In this document: positions 25,836 through 33,604 of the stretch, piece after piece
Layout of the letters: the number at the start of each line of letters is the position of its first letter
Position numbering within the stretch: the first letter of the stretch is position 1
NCBI RefSeq assembly: GCF_024734895.1
Contig: NZ_CP091430.1
Location: 2,126,501-2,190,500, forward strand
Direction: 5' to 3'
Length of the DNA stretch: 64,000 bases
DNA from: Paenibacillus spongiae
GTDB lineage: Bacteria > Bacillota > Bacilli > Paenibacillales > Paenibacillaceae
Notes under the pieces: model-generated
Seen by the model: the letters and a program-made list of their open reading frames with translations, nothing else
What the model was told of the DNA's origin: nothing
Databases searched by the model: none
Made by a program: the position numbers and the translations under genes

Positions 25836-28379
25836 ATGACAAATTTGCTTGATTCAGTTTATATTCCGTCTATTGAAGCAAGTGATATCTACTCATATGT
25901 GTATCGAGACAAGGATATCAAATTTGATTATATTGGCATGATCCCATCATCCTTAGAACTGAATAAACTAATACAAACAGGATTGAAAACCAGTAAGGTC
26001 AAGACTAGTGATAAATTGTTATCCGATGATGTCATAAATGTTAAGTTTAGACAAAAGGTGCGCTCTGCCGAGGATTTGTTAACTGTGAATAATAAAAAAA
26101 TTGCTGATACATCTAGAGATAAGACACAGTACATAAATAAACTAAAAGATTACAATTTACTACTTAATAGTAAGATTGGTGACGAGAGGTGGCAGGAGAT
26201 CAGCAACAATGATCTAAGAAAATTGTTATATGTTGAAGGGTTTACTTATAAAGGTACTCGATATGTTGTATATAAACGTTCTTCTGCAAAGAGTCGTGTA
26301 GGTCAATGTCTCTTTATACGTGAGTCACTATATAACGAAATGATAAATTGGAGTCGGATGAATCTGCCGCTTGATCATATCGAAATTGACTACCCTTCAT
26401 TATTGGCTTATGAGTCATTGGTTGGTTCGTCCTTAGAGTGTCTAATACATATTAATCCAGATAATATCCTTATCGTTGATGATGTGTATAGTAAGTTTAA
26501 ATGGGGCTGTACCGTTGTTCGTAAGGGCGATAATGGATACCTGGATAGTTACGAGGAAGAGGTCGAGGTCAGCAATAACCTGTTCGATGGGGAATCATTA
26601 CTCGATGCTAGTTATTTTCCTGAGGGTAAAGCGATGTTATTACTTCGCAATCACATGTTCAAGTCAGCTGCCTTCAATACCAATATACAGAATTATCTAA
26701 TGGATCATTGCCCTGCTAGTGTATCTTACGACGAGTGGACAATAGAGGATATGTTTGGTAAACCGATATTGGCTAAAGAAATACATCTGATTACAACACC
26801 GAGCAGCATTAAGGCCCTTAAGTTTAGTCATGTGGTGGGTTCAGAAAGCGACATGTGGGATTACTGGAAGCAAATCGTACATAATGATAATTGCTTGTTC
26901 GGCGTGTGTAAGAGTGAGAAAAAATCGAAACATGGGACAGACGATAACGGCAATGTGGTACAGCAGACAAGTTACCAGATGATCAATTCGTTACCAGTAG
27001 CAAACATTGATCAAATGGAAAAACTAACAATATTCGAGAAGCAGTATATTGATAAACTGAAGAACAATGACGATTTCTTTATTCAGCACATAAGTAAGTC
27101 GAGTAACAGTATCAATAGCAATGACATGTTTGCTGCTTTATATAGACATAACAAAGAAATCGTTCGAACTGAGATATTTAGAGATTTTAGGACAAGGGAA
27201 ATACATAACCATACCAGACATGTTTCCAAAGGGAAAATAAGGCTATCAGGCGATTACTGTACTATGCTCGGTAATCCAATGGAGTTTTTGGCACACGCAA
27301 TAAGAAGAAGTATCCAACCAGCTCTACATGGTAATGAAATCTATACGACGATGTTTGAATTCGATAAGGAACTGACCGGCTTTAGAAACCCGCACACTTC
27401 ACCAAGTAACGTGTTAATTGTGAAAAATACCGACAATGCGGATATAAGGAAATACTTCAACCTAACCAATAACATAGTATGTATTAACGCCGTTGGTTTT
27501 CCTGTGCTTGATATACTTAGTGGAGCTGATTATGACAGTGACATGTTATTGCTGTTAGATGATGTTCATATGTTGCAATTAGCAAGAAACTGTTTCAGTA
27601 AGTATAAAGTATGCGTTAACCAAGTAACAAGTAGTAAACGAAAGTATCAAGTAACCAAGTTCGACATGGCTGCTATAGACAACCAGCTAGCAACAAGCCA
27701 AAAAGACATTGGTCAAGTCGTTAATCAAGGGCAATTATTAATGAGTGCTTACTGGGATATACTTAATAAAGGAGAATGTGAGTCAGAAGTAGAAGGATTG
27801 ATGAAAAAGATCGATGTATTAACAGTATTATCAGGAATATGCATAGATATGGCAAAGAAAATGTACGATATCGAGATTGAATCAGAAATGAAACATATTA
27901 AAGCGACTAAAGGACTGCTGAAAGAAAAGCCATTGTTCTGGAAGTTTGTCAGTAAAAGCAAAAGTATTAAAACTGCTAACTATCAATGTCCTATGGACTT
28001 CTTATATCAAGACATGACAAGACTAACTCGTGCAGAAGAACGTAAGAACTTACCATTACTCGATTTGTTAATCAAAAAAGATATAAAAAAAGCTGACCGA
28101 AAACAACAAGAGAAGATTACCAATTATGTTGATAATATGGTGAATAAAATTAACGAGATCAATGGTGAAAACCTTGCGGAAGATGAGAAGAATGATGTCG
28201 TAGATAATATTATAAACTATTACTCTTGGTATATCAGTAAACTTAAAGTAAATCCTGAAACTATGTATTCGATATTACTTAAAATTGTAAAGCAAAAAAG
28301 CAATAAAATTGCCAGAAAAATGATGAGTGTTCTTTATAAAACACAAACAGAAAAGTTTATAAATGCATACAGGAAATAA
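25836..28379 (+). CDS. Putative two-barrel RNA polymerase (QDE-1/YonO superfamily-like), 847 aa
   Basis: The protein is large and mostly lacks recognised domains, but near residues 517-569 it shows GFRNPHTSPSNV, then 35 residues later GADYDSDMLLLL. RNP followed about 45-50 residues later by a DxDxD loop flanked by hydrophobic strands is the layout of the catalytic double-psi beta-barrel in eukaryotic RNA-dependent RNA polymerases (DLDGD), phage YonO, and the beta-prime subunit (NADFDGD). D565, D567 and D569 would bind the catalytic metal; S568 replaces the usual glycine. A second motif-like segment is SGDYCTMLGNP (from about residue 471). It follows the initiator-like gene, so it may prime or transcribe phage DNA. 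Identification is from motifs only. Confidence 0.65.
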   Translation: MTNLLDSVYIPSIEASDIYSYVYRDKDIKFDYIGMIPSSLELNKLIQTGLKTSKVKTSDKLLSDDVINVKFRQKVRSAEDLLTVNNKKIADTSRDKTQYINKLKDYNLLLNSKIGDERWQEISNNDLRKLLYVEGFTYKGTRYVVYKRSSAKSRVGQCLFIRESLYNEMINWSRMNLPLDHIEIDYPSLLAYESLVGSSLECLIHINPDNILIVDDVYSKFKWGCTVVRKGDNGYLDSYEEEVEVSNNLFDGESLLDASYFPEGKAMLLLRNHMFKSAAFNTNIQNYLMDHCPASVSYDEWTIEDMFGKPILAKEIHLITTPSSIKALKFSHVVGSESDMWDYWKQIVHNDNCLFGVCKSEKKSKHGTDDNGNVVQQTSYQMINSLPVANIDQMEKLTIFEKQYIDKLKNNDDFFIQHISKSSNSINSNDMFAALYRHNKEIVRTEIFRDFRTREIHNHTRHVSKGKIRLSGDYCTMLGNPMEFLAHAIRRSIQPALHGNEIYTTMFEFDKELTGFRNPHTSPSNVLIVKNTDNADIRKYFNLTNNIVCINAVGFPVLDILSGADYDSDMLLLLDDVHMLQLARNCFSKYKVCVNQVTSSKRKYQVTKFDMAAIDNQLATSQKDIGQVVNQGQLLMSAYWDILNKGECESEVEGLMKKIDVLTVLSGICIDMAKKMYDIEIESEMKHIKATKGLLKEKPLFWKFVSKSKSIKTANYQCPMDFLYQDMTRLTRAEERKNLPLLDLLIKKDIKKADRKQQEKITNYVDNMVNKINEINGENLAEDEKNDVVDNIINYYSWYISKLKVNPETMYSILLKIVKQKSNKIARKMMSVLYKTQTEKFINAYRK

Positions 28380-28492
28380 AACTCCACACTTTCTGTGGAA
28401 AATATAGAAAAAATGTTGATTTTTAGGTGTTTATTTGATAGGCTTAAAGATTCCCATATGGAAGAGGAAGTTGAGTGCGAAGGTTAACCATT

Positions 28493-28550
28493 GTTGTCCC
28501 ACGAACAGCTATATGCTTAGTAGTGGCAACTTTCTTTTCTTACTTTTTTG
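28493..28550 (+). terminator. Probable terminator after the polymerase-like gene
   Basis: GTTG and CCAC on the left (28493-28502, with a two-base bulge) pair with GTGGCAAC (28523-28530). The T-rich run TTTCTTTTCTTACTTTTTT follows. Confidence 0.5.
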
Positions 28551-28595
28551 GTTTGACAAAACATGGATTATCGTTTATGATTAAATATTTTGATA

Positions 28596-28775
28596 CTATT
28601 CAGATTCATTTTGTGTTTTCTTATTGCGATACATTAGATAAATGAAGAAAGATACCGTAGCTACAGCTAAGCTTAGATACTCCAAATGCGCAGCCGAATC
28701 GGTTGAAGCATTCCAGAAGTACATAATAGTACCAAGTACAAACAGTATGAGTGAGAAGATCCTGATGTTCTTCAT
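28596..28775 (-). CDS. Small membrane protein, 59 aa
   Basis: The minus-strand frame reads MKNIRIFSLILFVLGTIMYF and has two hydrophobic segments (about residues 5-22 and 33-50), ending in a charged tail. Start 28775 has TAGGATG about 9 bases upstream; longer in-frame starts are less well supported. It is opposite to its neighbours, and a plus-strand terminator lies beyond its 5' end at 28879-28910. Function unknown. Confidence 0.5.
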   Translation of the reverse strand: MKNIRIFSLILFVLGTIMYFWNASTDSAAHLEYLSLAVATVSFFIYLMYRNKKTQNESE

Positions 28776-28878
28776 TACGATCATCCTACGTGTAAGATAT
28801 TGGGAATTAAACTTACATTTGTATTGTATCACAAGTTCTACTCCTGTCACTAGCCGCGGCGGAATATTATCGGAACAA

Positions 28879-28910
28879 GGCTCATGGACTATTGTCTATG
28901 GGCTTTTTAT
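28879..28910 (+). terminator. Plus-strand terminator without an upstream sense gene
   Basis: GGCTCATGGAC (28879-28889) pairs with GTCTATGGGCT (28894-28904), mostly Watson-Crick plus G-U, with a 4-base loop and TTTTT. It would end a transcript antisense to the small membrane protein gene. Confidence 0.65.
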
Positions 28911-29073
28911 ATTGCCTGACAGCGAATTTTATTGGTGAGTGAGAGTAGCCAATCAGCTTGTGATGTGGCAAGCGACTAATAATTGAATAACAATATTCTC
29001 ATACTGTGAGAATGGCTGTGATAGCCTTATCATCCTATCCATTTGGCGCGTCGAGATGATGCTCCGCAAACAG

Positions 29074-29106
29074 AGAGAGTAGTTTATGCTGCTCTCTTTT
29101 TGTTTG
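29074..29106 (+). terminator. Terminator upstream of the Bro-N gene
   Basis: AGAGAGTAG (29074-29082) pairs with CTGCTCTCT (29089-29097), followed by TTTTTGTTT. Confidence 0.7.
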
Positions 29107-29142
29107 CCTAATAATAGGATAAGGATATGGTGATTAAGGAAG

Positions 29143-30195
29143 ATGAATAAGAGTGTTCAAGTGTTTAAGAATGAGTTGTTCGAGGTTGCGGCAAGAGAAA
29201 ATGGAGTTAATGTTGAGCTAGATGCAGAATCAGTTGCTATTGGACTAGGATGGTCGCGAGAAGTCAATGGAAAGCAGTATATTAGATGGGATCGAGTCAA
29301 CAAACATTTGGCAGATTTCTCTTACCCACAAGTGGGCAAAGGTGAATATATTCCTGAATCATACGTTTATCTTCTGTGCATGAAGGCTGAGAATGATATT
29401 GCAGTTGCATTCCAAAAATTTATTGCATTCGATGTATTGCCACAGATCCGGAAAAACAAAGTATACATAGACCCGTCGGCTACAGATGGAGAAATTGATG
29501 CAGCCGTTCGATTTGCCACACCACAAAAGAGACGTACAGCAATCATGGATGCAACAATCGATGGTAAGGATAGTATCTTCAACGTGTATGAGGATATCAA
29601 GGAGTACATAAAGCGCTGGACAGCAGATGAGAAGGTTACAGCATATAAACATATTGAACGTGTCCTGCTAGATAAGCAAGATACATATGGAAAAGACGTA
29701 GCATTCATACATAAGGTTGAAGAGTTGTTGCGGCAGGTAGCTAAAGAACTCGATAAGGTAAAGAATTGGAAGAACGGTGCGGAGAAGCGAGTGTTGAGCA
29801 AGAAGATAAATGAGCTTACACCTCCTGATCTGGAGGACTATTATCTTATTGATTATGCGCCGTTTACTTCTAATTATATTTATGAATATAACGAACGGAT
29901 TGGCAAATGGGTGAAAACCAAAGCATTCAAGAAATGGATTGAAAACTTTCCATATGAAGATTTGCCGTATGACCCAGGTATTGACTGGAACAAGCCAATC
30001 AAGATGTATTTAGCGTTCGTACATAAGAAGGGTGTAGACGTTCAAAATCTAATTAAAGCGACAATCGATCTAATCTTTAAACATTACGGATATGATGATT
30101 CTAAGATTGAGGACGTTGATTTCAGAGCAATTCGAATGGGGACTGTTAATAGTCATAAGGATGGCAAGATTTACTTTATGCTGAGGAATGTATAA
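29143..30195 (+). CDS. Phage antirepressor-like protein with Bro-N-like and RusA-like regions
   Basis: The 350-aa protein starts with a Bro-N/antirepressor-like domain (about residues 5-105), ending in AFQKFIAFDVLPQIRKNK, which resembles the W..eVlPqIRk end of Bro-N. A helical middle follows. The C-terminal 65 residues include KKGVDVQNLIKATIDLI and YDDSKIEDVDF, which look like the RusA Holliday junction resolvase core (DxDNxxKxxxD... DD), although the second Asp of DxD is replaced by Gln. A combined regulator/DNA-structure protein is suggested; neither activity is proved. An AGGAAG site precedes the ATG. Confidence 0.6.
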   Translation: MNKSVQVFKNELFEVAARENGVNVELDAESVAIGLGWSREVNGKQYIRWDRVNKHLADFSYPQVGKGEYIPESYVYLLCMKAENDIAVAFQKFIAFDVLPQIRKNKVYIDPSATDGEIDAAVRFATPQKRRTAIMDATIDGKDSIFNVYEDIKEYIKRWTADEKVTAYKHIERVLLDKQDTYGKDVAFIHKVEELLRQVAKELDKVKNWKNGAEKRVLSKKINELTPPDLEDYYLIDYAPFTSNYIYEYNERIGKWVKTKAFKKWIENFPYEDLPYDPGIDWNKPIKMYLAFVHKKGVDVQNLIKATIDLIFKHYGYDDSKIEDVDFRAIRMGTVNSHKDGKIYFMLRNV

Positions 30196-30304
30196 GTGTG
30201 CAATTTGGTAGAAACTCTCGAAATCGAAGATGAGTAGCTTAAACGTATAAATACTTCGAATGTCATGTTATAATTTTTATTATAACTTTTTGGGGGAAGA
30301 TAGT

Positions 30305-31270
30305 GTGAATAATGATCGTCTCCAGCGTCTTCGAAGAGTTTTGGCAAATTTCAAAATTAATCTAGACACTCTTGAAATCATTAATTTGTCATCTGGTAAG
30401 GTAAAACAAACCAGATTGAATAAGAAGGGTTACCCAATATTATGGTTTTCAGAACAGAATAAAAGCTATGGATATAGCTTGCATGAAGTTATAGCTGTGG
30501 CTTCTGGTATGGACATATTAAACAGACAGATAAATCACTTAGATGGTAATAAACAAAATAGTCATCCTTCTAATCTAGAAGTCACTGATGCATTCGGAAA
30601 CATGAAACATGCTTACGAGACGGGGCTTCTAGATAAGGCTGGTTTGTATAAGAAAGGTTCGAAACATAGGGATGCTAAAATATCCGAAGACACTGTGATT
30701 GAAATTCGACGACTGTATGCTGAAACTGATATGAATCGTTACGAAATTGCTGAAAAGTTTAATATATCGTATGCTACTGTTTCAAGTGTAATAAACAAAG
30801 CAACATGGGGTGAAGTTACCAGCGAATTGGCTTATGACCCAAAGGTAATAAAACAAAAGAAAAAAGTGATTGTAAGAGGCGAGAAAAAAAGTAAAAAGCT
30901 AAATGAGCAATGTGTACTAGAAATTTACAGACTGTATTTAGAAACGGATCTTACTATGAAAGAGATCGGTAAAAAATATAGTATAAAGGATAACACAGTA
31001 TGTAACATACTTAACGGAAAGACATGGACTCATATTTACAATATAGACCCGGACAAGCTTCGAACAGCCATTGAAAGAAAAATGGCGACGACCAGACCTA
31101 GAGGAACATCTATTTCAACTTCTAAGTTGAATGAAGAAAGCGTCAAAGAAATTCGTAGTTTGTATGAAGCAGGCCAGACGATTAGGGAACTGTCTGAAAA
31201 GTTTGGTGTTGGTCTGACTGCTGTTAGAAATGTTGTGTTACGACTTAGTTGGACTCAAGTGAAGGACTAA
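30305..31270 (+). CDS. HNH homing-type endonuclease with three helix-turn-helix repeats
   Basis: The 321-aa protein has an HNH_3-type nuclease centre (residues about 55-105, INHLDGNKQNSHPSN with H78, N90). It is followed by three repeats at about 125-171, 197-243 and 273-318. Each repeat has an xxLN/SEExVxEIRRLYxET helix, then an IAxKFxIxxxTVxxIxNxxxW helix-turn-helix. Such DNA-reading arms follow the nuclease in free-standing phage homing endonucleases. GTG 30305 is chosen after GGGGGAAG. It lies between the early and packaging modules, as an inserted selfish gene would. Confidence 0.85.
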   Translation: MNNDRLQRLRRVLANFKINLDTLEIINLSSGKVKQTRLNKKGYPILWFSEQNKSYGYSLHEVIAVASGMDILNRQINHLDGNKQNSHPSNLEVTDAFGNMKHAYETGLLDKAGLYKKGSKHRDAKISEDTVIEIRRLYAETDMNRYEIAEKFNISYATVSSVINKATWGEVTSELAYDPKVIKQKKKVIVRGEKKSKKLNEQCVLEIYRLYLETDLTMKEIGKKYSIKDNTVCNILNGKTWTHIYNIDPDKLRTAIERKMATTRPRGTSISTSKLNEESVKEIRSLYEAGQTIRELSEKFGVGLTAVRNVVLRLSWTQVKD

Positions 31271-31272
31271 AT

Positions 31273-31300
31273 GTCACCCATTGCGGTGGCTTTTTTGTTA
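31273..31300 (+). terminator. Terminator after the HNH gene
   Basis: CACC and GGTG (31276-31288) form a short stem, followed by GCTTTTTTG. It is short, so the call is moderate. Confidence 0.45.
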
Positions 31301-31326
31301 TGTAAAGTAAGATGAGGTGAAAATGA

Positions 31327-31473
31327 ATGATCAAGATTCTAGAGAGATTAGAGAGTAATCGTGTCGCAAATAGAATGTGTGGGATAGCATTTATGGTTGG
31401 TATAGGATGGTCGATTATGGGAATAGGACATGCGATTGGCTGGACGATTAATGCGATTATGGTATTATTATAA
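31327..31473 (+). CDS. Small hydrophobic protein, 48 aa
   Basis: ATG 31327 after GATGAGGTGA opens a frame reading MIKILERLESNRVANRMCGI. A hydrophobic stretch to the end, with many Gly and Ile, forms a single membrane helix. It is too short for family assignment. Position before the DNA-binding protein gene and phage-like codon use support it. Confidence 0.5.
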   Translation: MIKILERLESNRVANRMCGIAFMVGIGWSIMGIGHAIGWTINAIMVLL

Positions 31474-31539
31474 CGCTTGAACATCAAGTATCAATCATCT
31501 ATAATAGGAACAAATGTTCTTGTGTAGAGGTGGTTAGGA

Positions 31540-31815
31540 ATGGTAGAGCTATCTGATAAAACAATTGAGGTTGCGTATGAAATACTGAGGTTCATCGAGA
31601 AAAGGAAGCATTCACCCTCGGTAGTTGAAGTTGCGAAGGCTGTTGGTATGCAGCGAAGTTCAGTATATCCTCATTTAAGTCGTTTGAGTGAGGTTGGGAT
31701 CATTTCTTGGTTAGCTGGCGAGGTTCGGACGCTACAAGTAAATAAGCCTGATTTTGTGAAGGGTGAACACGCGGCTAGAGTTAAGCGGATAAGAGAAGAT
31801 TATATCTATGGGTAG
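31540..31815 (+). CDS. Winged-helix transcriptional regulator (LexA DNA-binding-like)
   Basis: This 91-aa protein resembles the LexA N-terminal DNA-binding domain: AYEILRFIEKRKHSPSVVEV, then AKAVGMQRSSVYPHLSRLSEVGII, the helix-turn-helix and wing. No protease domain follows. The ribosome site is AGAGGTGG. It is placed just before the packaging genes and followed by a terminator, so it may control late gene expression; that is inference. Confidence 0.75.
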   Translation: MVELSDKTIEVAYEILRFIEKRKHSPSVVEVAKAVGMQRSSVYPHLSRLSEVGIISWLAGEVRTLQVNKPDFVKGEHAARVKRIREDYIYG

Positions 31816-31834
31816 CATACATAGTCTCATTGAG

Positions 31835-31858
31835 TCCACCTGATATGGTGGCCTTTTT
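31835..31858 (+). terminator. Terminator after the winged-helix gene
   Basis: CCACC (31836-31840) and GGTGG (31847-31851) pair around a 6-base loop, followed by CCTTTTTG. Confidence 0.65.
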
Positions 31859-31943
31859 GTTATCTGAGGACACAAGGATACCACTGGCCGTCAGCGTAAC
31901 CAGTGGAATGAATGTTATTGAGCCGCGTTCTGAAAGCTAATAC

Positions 31944-32312
31944 TCATATTGTTCTCTTTAATTTGTCATTAGATATAGGTTGGTAGTACTTGATTAAGGC
32001 TGATTCAGTATAATCCCGTTGAGTTTGTTTCGGTTCGTATGAATAGATAAAGTGCCTTGCAAGCACAATCCTACGATCAATGTCGCGCAGATGTTCTCTG
32101 AATCTCCTTTTCAAGTTATTAGCTTGTCCTGCATAGATGACATCATACTTTCCATTAAGTCGGATAGGACTTAAATACATATATACGCCGGGTAATTCAG
32201 GAATAGCTGCACTCGATAGTGCTGTATTAAGATACATGTCAGACCAGTTAACTTCTGTAGCTCTGTGTTTATACAATTCATTTAACAAATCTCGATAGTT
32301 AGGATTGTTCAT
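31944..32312 (-). CDS. GIY-YIG nuclease family protein
   Basis: The 122-aa minus-strand protein has the GIY-YIG pattern: GVYMYL (residues 42-47), then VIYAGQANNLKRRFREHLR (about 58-76) with the catalytic Arg, and the metal-binding Glu in YTESALIKYYQP (E103). The YIG tyrosine-glycine is present as YAG. Such nucleases occur in repair proteins and homing elements. It is encoded 12 bases after the small gene at 32325-32471 in the same direction, so the two form a leftward operon. Confidence 0.82.
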   Translation of the reverse strand: MNNPNYRDLLNELYKHRATEVNWSDMYLNTALSSAAIPELPGVYMYLSPIRLNGKYDVIYAGQANNLKRRFREHLRDIDRRIVLARHFIYSYEPKQTQRDYTESALIKYYQPISNDKLKRTI

Positions 32313-32324
32313 GTAATCATCTCC

Positions 32325-32471
32325 TTATTTTTTCTTATTAGCTCTTGATTGGGCAAGTGCAGATCCAGCAAGAGATTTAGTAAGAGGGCTTGTCCTTGAG
32401 CTGCTTAGTGCCTTAGATGCTTTAGTAGCCATTGAATCAGAAGTTACTTTACGTGTACTGCTTTTAGCCAT
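32325..32471 (-). CDS. Small basic Ser/Ala/Lys-rich protein, 48 aa
   Basis: The frame on the minus strand starts at 32471 after GAGGTGAT and reads MAKSSTRKVTSDSMATKASK, then SPLTKSLAGSALAQSRANKKK in its second half. It resembles small proteins of mobile elements with a conserved T-S-K-x-x-S-x-A-S-x-x-L and K-S-L/V-A-x-S-A-L-S/A-Q pattern. That is recollection of a family, without an assigned role. It is the first gene of the leftward pair with the GIY-YIG nuclease. Confidence 0.65.
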   Translation of the reverse strand: MAKSSTRKVTSDSMATKASKALSSSRTSPLTKSLAGSALAQSRANKKK

Positions 32472-32512
32472 GGTATATCACCTCAATTCATTCGCGACAT
32501 CTGGTTATAGTT

Positions 32513-32534
32513 ACCAATATATATCAATATATTG
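32513..32534. repeat. AT palindromes upstream of the leftward pair
   Basis: CAATATATATC followed by the perfect palindrome CAATATATTG lies in the region where the leftward and rightward promoters must be. It could be an operator. Confidence 0.35.
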
Positions 32535-32622
32535 TGTGTGTCAACTTTAAAAATTTTAATTTAATACTACATATAGAATGTGTCATGTGGAATATGTTAC
32601 GTAGGGAGATGGGTATTAGACT

Positions 32623-33060
32623 GTGGCAATCAAGAAGTTATGTGCCAGATGTAATGTGCTGGTTGATTACGGTGAAACATACTGTTCCAAACATCAGGCT
32701 GAGCAAGATCAGAGACAAAAGGATAGACACAAGGAATATAAGCGGCTCCGTAATGACAAGCGAGAGCAAGCGTTCTACTCATCGAATGAATGGATAGCAG
32801 TCAGAGATCGAGTGAAAGCAAAGTATGGTGGACTGTGTTTAAATAGTTATTATATCAATGGAGCGCTGGTCAGTTGTGATTTAATTCATCATATCGAGGA
32901 GATCAAGGATAGATGGGATCTGAGATGCGCTGAGAGCAATTTAATACCACTATCGGCTGCCGCTCATAATCTAATACATAACATGTGTCGGAATAATAAG
33001 GTCAAAACACAGGATATGCTTAGAGAGTTGAAGGAACGATGGGAACAGGAGATGAAATGA
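32623..33060 (+). CDS. Phage HNH endonuclease (packaging-associated)
   Basis: The 145-aa protein has an N-terminal zinc knuckle (CARC and CSKH), an HNH core with SCDLIHHIEEIKDRWDL (H89, H90), ESNLIPL (N106) and AAAHNLIHN (H115, H119). HNH proteins encoded directly next to TerS and TerL, such as HK97 gp74, help the terminase cut cos sites. The same order is seen here. GTG 32623 follows GGGAGATGG. Confidence 0.88.
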   Translation: MAIKKLCARCNVLVDYGETYCSKHQAEQDQRQKDRHKEYKRLRNDKREQAFYSSNEWIAVRDRVKAKYGGLCLNSYYINGALVSCDLIHHIEEIKDRWDLRCAESNLIPLSAAAHNLIHNMCRNNKVKTQDMLRELKERWEQEMK

Positions 33061-33212
33061 AACACTTTAGTTGATTAAAGCATTATGGTAGGGGGTATGT
33101 GATTTTTTAAGGTATTTTCCCTATGGTCGCCGGTTAAGTGTCGTTTGCACCTCAGCATGGATTTTTCAAGATGGGTGGTTTATGTTCCAACAATAAAGAG
33201 GGGAGGGGGATT

Positions 33213-33593
33213 ATGGATATACAAACTAAGGCACCTTCATTTCTGAAGGCAGAAGCTAAGAAGAGATTTGATGAGATATCAAAAATGTTAATTGATGATA
33301 ACAAATGGAAATCAGGTGATGAGATTGCATTAGCCGCTCTGTGTGCAAGTTATCAGCACTGGATTGAAGCTGAAAAAGCAATCAAGAAGAATGGTGACTT
33401 ATGCTTTACTACAGAGACAGGTTATAGGCAACAAATACCAGAGATATCAATAGCTAATAACGCGATGAAAAATATGCTTTCATTTATAAAAGAGTTCGCC
33501 CTGACTCCAAGGGAACGTTCAAAACTAAAAGAGTTGATCCTTAAAGAAGATGAAGATTCGGACACGGAAATGGAGGAAATGATTCAAAAATAG
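33213..33593 (+). CDS. terS: Terminase small subunit, P27-family-like
   Basis: This 126-aa, mostly helical protein has the ending FIKEFALTPRERSKLKELI, with the LTP.sR.kL motif of P27-family small terminases. It recognises the phage DNA for packaging. ATG 33213 follows GGGAGGGGG. It lies between the HNH gene and the large subunit, 11 bases before the latter. Confidence 0.85.
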   Translation: MDIQTKAPSFLKAEAKKRFDEISKMLIDDNKWKSGDEIALAALCASYQHWIEAEKAIKKNGDLCFTTETGYRQQIPEISIANNAMKNMLSFIKEFALTPRERSKLKELILKEDEDSDTEMEEMIQK

Positions 33594-33604
33594 GTGGTTA
33601 TTGA

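Larger units (their letters stand above)
28776..29142 (+). other. Gap before the Bro-N gene, 367 bp
   Basis: It holds two plus-strand terminator-like hairpins (28879-28910 and 29074-29104) and no convincing gene. An open plus-strand frame at 28642-28938 is antisense to the small membrane protein and reads through the first hairpin, so it is not called. Confidence 0.5.

Noticed and set aside
28642-28938. Plus-strand open frame of 98 codons
   Set aside because: It is antisense to the small membrane protein gene, runs through the 28879-28910 hairpin and has no ribosome site. The minus-strand frame has the better ribosome site and a plausible two-helix protein.
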